A stretch of 64,000 nt of DNA from NCBI GenBank assembly GCA_017550285.1, contig JAFZPP010000025.1:117890-181889 (forward strand). The letters are read 5' to 3'. A program made the translations under genes and the position numbers. The notes beneath the pieces were generated by a model. The model did no database searches. It was not told the origin of the DNA and saw only the letters and a list, made by a program, of their open reading frames with translations. Positions 42,076 to 49,545 of this stretch are shown here, in pieces (within the stretch, counting starts at the first letter, position 1; the number at the start of each line of letters is the position of its first letter). This DNA is from Oscillospiraceae bacterium. Its GTDB lineage: Bacteria; Bacillota; Clostridia; Oscillospirales; Ruminococcaceae.

Positions 42076-45000
42076 TCAGTTTTTGATGATATTCTTCCAC
42101 AGCGTCGGGATGCTGCTGACCTGATTCAGGAGATAATAGTTCAGGATGTACTGTGCATCCTCCACGTTTACCTCGCTGTTTCCGTCCACATCCGCAGCCT
42201 TCTGCTGTGTCATGTCCAAAGGATTTTGATTGCCGGCGAGTGTCTCGCTGTATGCCGTCAGCGTCAGCTGCGCATCCGAGACATCAATCACGCCGTTTCC
42301 GTCGGTATCGCCCTGCCGGTATGCAAACAGATCACCGGTCTTGGCGATTGTGGTTTCGTAAGTATTGTCACCGTCTGCATCGACGGCAATCCCGATTGTC
42401 TTTTCGTCGTACTGATAAATCAGCACTTTATCATAGTATGATGCAAACCGCACCGCAGCTTCGGAGGAAAGTCCCTCCGCCGTCACGGTCACATCCGTCA
42501 GGCTGTCGCCCTGTAAAATCCAGCCCTTCTTTTCGGGCGCGGATTTCAGACGGACGGTTCCGCCGTCTGTGCCGGAGACACGGATCGTATGCCAGTCGGT
42601 TGCATGGTGTCCCTCATCAAGCACCATGGAGAGCATGTAGCTGCCCTTGGATTTGGCACATTCAATGCTGCCGTCCGGCGCGACACTGACCTTCGATGCC
42701 TCATCCGCATCTGCATGCAGCAGGCAGACTTCGTATTCCATCGTCACATGCATCGCATCCGGCGTTTCGGGCGCTACAAAATAACCGAGATCGCTGTCCA
42801 TGACCGCCTTGATCTCCGGCGGTACATCGTCTGCAAAGAAGCTCGCGGTCAGCTCAATATCGCCTTCATCGCCTTCGCCGTAGAAGGTGCCGTCCTTCTG
42901 CGGATGAATGCTGCCGAAATGGGCAATGCTCCTGAACGGCGTGACCGTCATGCAGGCGCGGGTATAATCAAATTCCGGTACGGAATTGCTGCCGGTGAAC
43001 ATGCCATAGCTGTTGAGCATCTCCGTATCCGCGCAGATGAAATTGATCATGCCGCTGCGGTAAGCGCTCCGGTTCATGATCGCCAGCTTGCCGTATTCCT
43101 TCGGATTCTCCGCATTCGGAATACACCAGACCCAGTCCTTCGTATTGATCAGCATATTATGCGCAATCGAATCGGATTCCGACATATTGTCATAAATCAG
43201 AATCTCGGTATCATAGCGGAACCGGTCTGTATCGGTGAGCGGCAGTACGCTGGGCAGTCTGCGGATGCCGTAAGCGACAACGGCATGTGCAAGGCGCTCG
43301 TCGGCAGGTCCGTCATAGACATAGCCGAGCACGGCAGGCTTGCCGCTGTCCATCAGGTCGATCAGCTCCTGCAATTTCTCGGGATCGGAAATCTGCTCGG
43401 TCCGGCGGACCTTCTGCGAAATTGCCTTGGTGAATTGCAGCATCTGATAATAATTGATGACGGAGCAGACGCGGTCATTGAGGTTCGCGGTCGTGATCTC
43501 CGCAAGACAGTCCGTACCAGGAACAAGGTCGCCTGCACGGAACAGTCCGTGATACTGCAAAAGCGCGGTTGCCGCCATGCCGTAGCAGGAGCCGCTGTTG
43601 CGCTTTGCAAGCTCCTCGCGGATACGCGCAGCCTCGGAGTTTGTGAGCTTTCCGAGCAGCGCATCTCTGTCCGCTTCATCCATGCGGTAGAGGTAGTAGC
43701 CTTCCTGATTCTTCACGCCGAGCGTCTTGCGGCTGTTGATAAAGCCCCAGTCATCCATGCCGCGCCGGAACGGCGTCCCTGTCACGGCAGTTGTTGTTGT
43801 CGTGACCGGTTCGGTCGCCGGCTGCGTGACGGTTGTCACGGTGGTGGTCGACGTTGTGGTTGTAGTGGTGGTGGTCAGATTGGTCAGACCGCTGCCGATG
43901 ACCGTCACCTGATACATATACACATCGCCGCTCGTCAGCGTGACAGTGATCTCACAGCTGCCCGAGGTCATGGCAAGAATCGTCAGCTTCCGCTTGTCGG
44001 CGGAGAGCGCGGTCATCGCCACGGAATTATCCGAAACCTGCACATTCCGAATCTGCACCGCATCAATCGGCTCGAACGAACGCGATTCGGTCGGATGCAG
44101 CGTCAGCGGATAAACCTCCTTGATCTGCGGCTTGGGCATGACCGTTGTCGTTGTGGTTGTTGTGGTCGGCTTCGTCGTCGAAGTCGTTGTGGTGGTAGTC
44201 GTCGTCGGCTTCGTCGTCGAAGTCGTTGTGGTGGTAGTCGTCGTCGGCTTCGTCGTCGAAGTCGTTGTGGTGGTAGTCGTCGTCGGCTTCGTTGTCGAAG
44301 TCGTTGTGGTGGTAGTGGTCGTCGGCTTCGTTGTCGAAGTCATTGTGGTGGTAGTCGTCGTCGGCTTCGTCGTCGAAGTCGTTGTGGTGGTCGTCGTCGG
44401 TTTCGTTGTCGAAGTCGTTGTGGTGGTCGTAGTCGTAGTCGGCTTCGTTGTCGAAGTCGTCACGGTCGTCGTCTGCTCCGGTTCTTCATTCGGAAAATAA
44501 CCTTTTTCGAGAAAATACAGAATCGCAGAGGCATCGGACGCGGTCGGGAAACCGTCGCCGTCAATATCCGCATTGAGCCTGCCCTGCTGCGTCAGTATGC
44601 CGTCTTTGTTGGCGGAACGCAGCGTATATTCACGCAGCGTCAGCTCGGCATCCTCTTTCGTCACGATGCCGTCGCCGTTTGCATCGCCGCGCACATTGCT
44701 GAGCACCTCGATATAGCCGTCCTGCACCTTGGATTCCAGATCGCAGAGCTGCTTATCAAAGAGACTGTCCACATTCACGGTCAGGGCATATTTGCCGGGC
44801 TGAATCCCCTTCGGAATATCAAAATAGAAGGTATAGGAATCAAAGCTGCCGGTCGGAATCAGCACGATCAGATGCTTTTTCGGATTATAGAGCTCGCTGG
44901 ATTCATATGCGCCGCGGGATGTGGTATAAAGCGATTTCACATTGCCGTCTTCCTCGTCGGAATACACCGGCAGAAGCTCCTCCGCATGGCGAATCTGAAT

Positions 45001-46119
45001 CCCGCCGGACTTGACCGATGCTGTGTTTTTGCCGATCAGCCGGATTGCGACATTCTGATCGCCCGGAAACGCCGTGACCTTCTCGACGGTCAGCTGTACC
45101 GGTTTCGCTGTCGTTGTCGTCTGTACGGCGGTTGTGGTCTGCACGGACTGTTTCGTCGTGGTCTGCACCGCAGTTGTCGTCTGCGCAGGCTTTTTCGTCG
45201 TAGTCTGCACGGCGGTTGTCGTCTGCACAGGCTGTTTCGTCGTGGTCTGTATCGCAGTTGTCGTCTGCACAGGCTGTTTCGTCGTAGTCTGCACGGCGGT
45301 TGTGGTCTGCTCCGGCGGACGGGTGCCTGGAAGCGTCTCCGAAGGCAGCTCCTCCTCCCCGCCTAACGCCTTGAATTGCAGACCGTTCGCATTTGCATAG
45401 TCATGCGCTTTGGATTTTGCCGGCGCATAAATCACTGCATTTTTCGGGAGCGCATCCTCCCCGATGATGCATTCCGGATTGAGGATGAATACTCTTTCTG
45501 CTGCATTACAGTCATCAAATGCATGGTCTCCGATTTCTTTCACGCTGTCCGGCAAATACACATCGAGCAGTCCGACACAATGTCTGAATGTATCCGGTTG
45601 AATTTTCGTGATTTTGCTCGGGATATCCAGTATGCGCGCACCCTCGCAGCCGCAAAACGCCGCCTCTCCGATTTCTGTCAGACTGTCCGACAGCCTGACA
45701 TCCAATAAACGGATGCATCCTGCAAATGCGGATTCCCCAATCGTTTCAACATTGTGCAGATCAATCTTCATCAGATTCGTACACGCCTGAAAAGCGCCGG
45801 TTTCGATGCGCTTTACATGCTCCGTCATCTCAACAGTCCTGAGCTCTTTGAAATTTGAAAACGCAGCTTTTCCGATCGTTTCGACGGAATCGGTCAGGAT
45901 GATCTGTGCGGTCTCATCCGCAAATTGCTTCATAGAAGCTGCGTCAACGACGGAACCGGTCACCGTCAGCACGCCGTCTGAAAGCGTTCCTGTGCATTCG
46001 GCATCATCTGTACGGAGATATCCGGCTGATACAAAGATATCAGCCGGATAACAGGTGATCTGCGAAAACAGCATACCTGCACAAAGTGCAGCAGCTGCGA
46101 TTTTTATCAAGATTGGCAT
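42076..46119 (-). CDS. giant secreted LRR / cohesin-like / dockerin / Cys-peptidase / dockerin protein
   Basis: A 1347-aa secreted protein. Order: signal peptide (1-32); LRR_5 repeats (about 60-245); five TTTAVQTTTKQPVQ repeats (about 266-340); cohesin-like module (about 342-475, VTAFPGDQNVAIRLIG ... FYFDIPKGIQPGKYALTV); dockerin 1 (476-535); eight TTTTTTSTTKP repeats (about 545-660); an Ig-like domain (about 662-745); short Thr linker; a papain-fold module (about 785-1060) with Cys845 in GSCYGMAATALL, His945 in LAHAVVAYG and Asp977 in ILIYDNM; a beta-rich region; dockerin 2 (about 1269-1335); tail LWKNIIKN. The C-H-D triad is intact, so a secreted cysteine protease or acyl-transfer enzyme is plausible. 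It follows the kinase gene after 20 bases and precedes the lectin protein by 25. Confidence 0.88.
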   Translation of the reverse strand: MPILIKIAAAALCAGMLFSQITCYPADIFVSAGYLRTDDAECTGTLSDGVLTVTGSVVDAASMKQFADETAQIILTDSVETIGKAAFSNFKELRTVEMTEHVKRIETGAFQACTNLMKIDLHNVETIGESAFAGCIRLLDVRLSDSLTEIGEAAFCGCEGARILDIPSKITKIQPDTFRHCVGLLDVYLPDSVKEIGDHAFDDCNAAERVFILNPECIIGEDALPKNAVIYAPAKSKAHDYANANGLQFKALGGEEELPSETLPGTRPPEQTTTAVQTTTKQPVQTTTAIQTTTKQPVQTTTAVQTTTKKPAQTTTAVQTTTKQSVQTTTAVQTTTTAKPVQLTVEKVTAFPGDQNVAIRLIGKNTASVKSGGIQIRHAEELLPVYSDEEDGNVKSLYTTSRGAYESSELYNPKKHLIVLIPTGSFDSYTFYFDIPKGIQPGKYALTVNVDSLFDKQLCDLESKVQDGYIEVLSNVRGDANGDGIVTKEDAELTLREYTLRSANKDGILTQQGRLNADIDGDGFPTASDASAILYFLEKGYFPNEEPEQTTTVTTSTTKPTTTTTTTTTSTTKPTTTTTTTSTTKPTTTTTTMTSTTKPTTTTTTTTSTTKPTTTTTTTTSTTKPTTTTTTTTSTTKPTTTTTTTTSTTKPTTTTTTTTVMPKPQIKEVYPLTLHPTESRSFEPIDAVQIRNVQVSDNSVAMTALSADKRKLTILAMTSGSCEITVTLTSGDVYMYQVTVIGSGLTNLTTTTTTTTSTTTVTTVTQPATEPVTTTTTAVTGTPFRRGMDDWGFINSRKTLGVKNQEGYYLYRMDEADRDALLGKLTNSEAARIREELAKRNSGSCYGMAATALLQYHGLFRAGDLVPGTDCLAEITTANLNDRVCSVINYYQMLQFTKAISQKVRRTEQISDPEKLQELIDLMDSGKPAVLGYVYDGPADERLAHAVVAYGIRRLPSVLPLTDTDRFRYDTEILIYDNMSESDSIAHNMLINTKDWVWCIPNAENPKEYGKLAIMNRSAYRSGMINFICADTEMLNSYGMFTGSNSVPEFDYTRACMTVTPFRSIAHFGSIHPQKDGTFYGEGDEGDIELTASFFADDVPPEIKAVMDSDLGYFVAPETPDAMHVTMEYEVCLLHADADEASKVSVAPDGSIECAKSKGSYMLSMVLDEGHHATDWHTIRVSGTDGGTVRLKSAPEKKGWILQGDSLTDVTVTAEGLSSEAAVRFASYYDKVLIYQYDEKTIGIAVDADGDNTYETTIAKTGDLFAYRQGDTDGNGVIDVSDAQLTLTAYSETLAGNQNPLDMTQQKAADVDGNSEVNVEDAQYILNYYLLNQVSSIPTLWKNIIKN
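44139..44480 (-). repeat. 39-bp tandem repeat coding the Thr-Lys-Pro linker
   Basis: About eight copies of a 39-base unit coding TTTTTTTTSTTKP with high nucleotide identity between copies, so copy number could vary by recombination without changing frame. Confidence 0.85.
45100..45320 (-). repeat. 42-bp tandem repeat coding the Thr-Gln linker
   Basis: Five copies of a 42-base unit coding TTTAVQTTTKQPVQ, with small changes (AIQ, KKPAQ, KQSVQ). Confidence 0.85.
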
Positions 46120-46139
46120 AGAAGTGAACCTTTCATGTC

Positions 46140-48470
46140 TTATACTGTCTCAAACAGATACTCGGGAATCTGCGTTTTCGGTGTCGAGGTATAGAATGCA
46201 GAGGATGCATAGTCCTTCTCATCCCAGTCCGGCTGCGAGCCGCTGAAATACACATCGCATTCAATCGGCGGAAAACCGTTGAAGCTCTTCGTACCGATTT
46301 TGTCCACGCTCATCGGGATGCAGACCTTTTCCAGCGCCGTGCACTGGCAGAAGGCATAATCGCCGATCACTTTGACGCTGCCCGGAATCACAACCTTTTT
46401 CAGCTTTTCATTCCGATAGAATGCATACGCATTGATATCCCGCAAGCCGTTCGAGAGCTTGAGCTTTTCGATGCCGCAGTCAGCGAATGCATAATCGCCG
46501 ATTTTCTCCACGCTGTCCGGCAGCGTGAGCTCACGCAGATTCGAGCAGCTGTCGAAGGCATTTGCGCCGATGCTCTTGAGCGAATCCGGCAGGCTGACCG
46601 ATTCGATAATCGTCTCATCCTGGAATGCGTACTCTTCGATCTCCGTGACCGGTCTGCCGTTGAGCGTTGCCGGAATTTCCAGATTCTTTTTCCGCTGATT
46701 GAAGCCGCAGATGCTGACGCCGCCGTCCGGCAGATCAATATAATTGAGGTCCTGACGCTCACGCGGCGGATCAGTCTGAACCGGAGGCTCTGTCGGCGGT
46801 TCGGTCTTGGCTTCTGTTTTGGTCGTCGGCTTGGTGGTCGGCTTCGTCGTGGGCTTGGTTGTGGGCTTGGTCGTTTTCGTTGTGGTTCTCTCTGTCGTCT
46901 TTTCTGTTGTCTTCGCGGGCTTTTCCGTCGTCTTCGCAGGAGTCGGCGGATTCACGGCAGGCTGCGGATCCGGATCCGGATCCGGATCCGGACCATCCGT
47001 TGGTGTCGTTCTAATCCGCTTGGATTTGCTTGTCGTTTCATCGTCGTCGTCATCATCCGTAGTAGTCGTGGTGACGGCGGTGGTTTTCTTGGATTTAGAT
47101 TTGGTCGTCACTGCGCCGAGCAAGGTCATTTCCGGCTTCGTATCCGTACCGATCATGCCTTCGGTGCTTTCATAGGCGGAGTCTTCGGAGGTCGCCTCGG
47201 TAACGGTCATTGTGGTCGTGGTCTCGGTGGAGTTTTCCGCGGAAGGACTCGTCTTTGCACGGTTCAGCACAGCCGATGCGCCGACACCGCCGAGCACCAG
47301 CAGCGCACAGATCACGGCAACAGCGGCAATAAACTTCTTCTTGCCTGCACGCTCCGGTGCGGCTGCCATTGCCTTGGTCAGTTCGCCGGTCTGGGCAGGG
47401 ACGCCCGTTGTCAGATGACCGATCTCGACGCCTGTCACCTGCATATCGCCGGGCTGCGTCATGAGCACCGTCTTCGGATCGTCCATGAGCACAGTCTTGG
47501 GGTCCGGATCGAATGCCGGCGCGATTGCACCGCTCAGCTCTGCAATGAGCTGCTGCATATTCTGCGGACGGTCCTTGTATTTATTCGCCATGCCGTGCAT
47601 GAGCGCGGCTTCGATATGCGGCGGGATTGTAATGCCGAGCTGCGAGGGCTTCTGGAGATGATCCTCAAACAGACGGCTGCTCGATTCCTGCGGCGTAACG
47701 CCGGTGATGCACTCGTACATCGTCGCGCAGACGGCGTAGATATCCGTCCACGGTCCCTGCTGGGAGCGGTCGGAGGTATACTGCTCGCCGGGCGCATAGC
47801 CGGGCTTGAGCATGACCGAAAGGCTCTTTGTCGCTTCGACGTCGCGCGCAGCACCGAAGTCAATCAGTATCAGCTCGCCGTTTTCGACGATGATATTATC
47901 CGGACTGATGTCGCGGTGAATCAGTCCCTCTGCATGCACCTTGCCGAGCACATTGAGGATCGGCATAAACCAGTCTACCAGCTTCTGCGGCTCGACCTTG
48001 CCGTTCTCGCGCAGGAAATGCCGGAGGTCCTTGCCCTCGACGAAATCCATGATGATGTATGCGGTATTGTTCAGCTCGAAGAAATCTCTCGCATGGACAA
48101 TATTGCCGGAACGGTTGAATTTTGCGAGCGCCTTTGCCTCCGTGAGGAAGCGCTCCTTGCCGTTTGCGAAATAGGCTTCATTCGGTCCGGACAGCAGTGT
48201 CACATCGTTTGTCGAGAGGCAGTCGCGGCTGGCATGTCCGGTCGGATAATACTCCTTGATCGCAATGCGGATATCCAGCGTCGTGTCTCTGCCGGCATAA
48301 GTAATGCCGAAGCCGCCCTGCCCCAGCACATTGCCGACCATATATTTACCCTTGAGCATCGTGCCCGGCAGCAGATGATTCCGGTCGGTGTCTCTTGCGA
48401 AGGTTCTGCCGCAGCTAAGGCAGACACCGTTCTGCTCAACGGTTTCTTTCATGCAGAAATAGCAATACAT
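46140..48470 (-). CDS. transmembrane Ser/Thr protein kinase with zinc ribbon and LRR ectodomain
   Basis: A 776-aa receptor-like kinase. Residues 1-22 form a zinc ribbon (Cys3, 6, 17, 20). Kinase domain about 42-312: G-loop LGQGGFGITY, Lys72 in IAIKEYY, HRDISPDN (185-192) and DFG (204-206); 'HRDISPDN' is a known bacterial variant of HRDLKPEN. Two DPKTVLM motifs (Thr326, Thr334) lie between kinase and membrane. One helix (about 380-402) is followed by a Thr/Pro-rich stalk with four GGATCC hexamers coding PDPDPDPDP, then LRR_5 repeats (about 590-760; LKSIGANAFDSCSNLRELTL). So it can sense extracellular ligands and phosphorylate inside. AAAGGAGAC precedes ATG 48470. First gene of the transcript that continues with the giant proteins. 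Confidence 0.93.
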   Translation of the reverse strand: MYCYFCMKETVEQNGVCLSCGRTFARDTDRNHLLPGTMLKGKYMVGNVLGQGGFGITYAGRDTTLDIRIAIKEYYPTGHASRDCLSTNDVTLLSGPNEAYFANGKERFLTEAKALAKFNRSGNIVHARDFFELNNTAYIIMDFVEGKDLRHFLRENGKVEPQKLVDWFMPILNVLGKVHAEGLIHRDISPDNIIVENGELILIDFGAARDVEATKSLSVMLKPGYAPGEQYTSDRSQQGPWTDIYAVCATMYECITGVTPQESSSRLFEDHLQKPSQLGITIPPHIEAALMHGMANKYKDRPQNMQQLIAELSGAIAPAFDPDPKTVLMDDPKTVLMTQPGDMQVTGVEIGHLTTGVPAQTGELTKAMAAAPERAGKKKFIAAVAVICALLVLGGVGASAVLNRAKTSPSAENSTETTTTMTVTEATSEDSAYESTEGMIGTDTKPEMTLLGAVTTKSKSKKTTAVTTTTTDDDDDDETTSKSKRIRTTPTDGPDPDPDPDPQPAVNPPTPAKTTEKPAKTTEKTTERTTTKTTKPTTKPTTKPTTKPTTKTEAKTEPPTEPPVQTDPPRERQDLNYIDLPDGGVSICGFNQRKKNLEIPATLNGRPVTEIEEYAFQDETIIESVSLPDSLKSIGANAFDSCSNLRELTLPDSVEKIGDYAFADCGIEKLKLSNGLRDINAYAFYRNEKLKKVVIPGSVKVIGDYAFCQCTALEKVCIPMSVDKIGTKSFNGFPPIECDVYFSGSQPDWDEKDYASSAFYTSTPKTQIPEYLFETV

Positions 48471-48562
48471 ATTCAGTCTCCTTTGTCATTGACAGCAGCA
48501 GTGCATCGGGACACCGCAGCCGCAGCTAAAACCGTAAAAACGGGACATAAATATACAGTTTA

Positions 48563-48591
48563 ATTATACCATTTTACTGCGTGTTCGTCCA
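48563..48591 (-). promoter_or_regulatory. candidate promoter of the kinase/surface-protein operon
   Basis: Minus strand TGGACG (48591-48586), 17 bases, TATAAT (48568-48563). The -35 is weak, but the -10 is perfect, preceded by TGG, and well placed. Confidence 0.5.
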
Positions 48592-48642
48592 GATAAAACG
48601 CATGCATAATTTCCGGCAACTGCGGCGGCAACCGACTGCCTC

Positions 48643-48677
48643 AAAAGAAGAGGAAGCCGCTCAGAAAGGCTCCCTCT
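48643..48677 (-). terminator. terminator after the first PP2C gene
   Basis: AGAGGAAGCC (48649-48658) pairs with GGCTCCCTCT (48668-48677), one G-U; the minus strand continues TCTTTTGAGG. Confidence 0.65.
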
Positions 48678-48685
48678 CCCGATCG

Positions 48686-49534
48686 TTATTCCGCAAGCTC
48701 ACTGCTGTCGGTATAGCAGAATTCCTGCATGACGCTGAGCGAAGATTTGCTGTCATCCGTCTTCCGCTCGGCTAAAATTGTGATCGCAGAGATGTTGTCG
48801 GTTTCGCCCTGCTGCTTATTCATGTCAATCAGGCTGCGAATCTGCCGCTGCATCTGCTCGCAGGTCCGCATATGTGCCGGTGCAAAATACTGTAGCATCT
48901 CCTCCTCGCCGATCTTGTGACGGAAGCCGTCACAGCAAAGCAGAAAGACGCTCTCCGGCTGCACCTTGCCGATATAGTAATCCGGATGCACCTCGGGCAT
49001 AATGCCGACGCACTCCGCAAGAACATGGCCGCGCGGATCGGTCTTCACCTCTTCCGCAGTCAGCAGACCCGCCTGAAATTCCCGCTCGACCAGCGTCTGA
49101 TCGCGCGTGATCTGCTGCACGGCGTCACGAATCTCATAAACACGGCAGTCGCCGACATTCAGGATCATATACTGCTCCTGTGTTGCGAGAAACAGCACTG
49201 CGGTCGTACCGAGCCGGACGCCGTGCTGCTCGCCGTAGCGAATAATTTTCTGATTGCAGAGCTCGATCAGTCCTGTCCATTCCTCAAAGACGGTGTCCCT
49301 GTCGGGCTCCGTCTCCGCAATGACAGGCAGTCTGCGCAGAAGCCAGCGCTGGAAGGCATCGACGACGGTTGCGCTGGCAACCTCGCCGCTGTCATAGCCG
49401 CCCATGCCGTCGCACATGATCGCAGCAGTCATACTGCCGTAGCTGCTGCTGAACACCTTTGCGCCGAAACTGTCCTGATTGCGCTGGGCGATCAGACCGT
49501 TATCGGTCCCTGCCGCTGCAAGATACTGGATCAT
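48686..49534 (-). CDS. PP2C-type serine/threonine protein phosphatase
   Basis: A 282-aa Mg/Mn-dependent phosphatase. Motifs: GTDNGLIAQRNQDSFGA, AAIMCDGMGGYDSGEVAS (DGMGG), LNVGDCRVYEI (GD), SVFLLCCDGFRHKI (DG) and GETDNISAITI (DN). All metal-binding acids are present. It is the last gene of the unit prepilin peptidase - TPR/WG protein - FHA protein - PP2C, with 11 bases to the FHA gene. Next comes the kinase operon. The natural reading is a kinase/phosphatase pair with the FHA protein as phospho-reader, as in T6SS or ESX-linked cassettes of other bacteria. AAAGGAGTCTTAC precedes ATG 49534. Confidence 0.93.
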   Translation of the reverse strand: MIQYLAAAGTDNGLIAQRNQDSFGAKVFSSSYGSMTAAIMCDGMGGYDSGEVASATVVDAFQRWLLRRLPVIAETEPDRDTVFEEWTGLIELCNQKIIRYGEQHGVRLGTTAVLFLATQEQYMILNVGDCRVYEIRDAVQQITRDQTLVEREFQAGLLTAEEVKTDPRGHVLAECVGIMPEVHPDYYIGKVQPESVFLLCCDGFRHKIGEEEMLQYFAPAHMRTCEQMQRQIRSLIDMNKQQGETDNISAITILAERKTDDSKSSLSVMQEFCYTDSSELAE

Positions 49535-49545
49535 GTAAGACTCCT

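Noticed and set aside
44139..44480. Regular 39-bp repeats considered as a CRISPR array
   Set aside because: Repeats are contiguous without unique spacers, lie in frame inside a coding sequence and encode a Thr-Lys-Pro linker. No cas genes in the window.
46965..46995. Run of GGATCC hexamers as a possible cloning or assembly artefact
   Set aside because: The repeat is in frame, codes the PDPDPDP stalk of the kinase and has sensible flanks; it is more simply a short in-frame tandem repeat.
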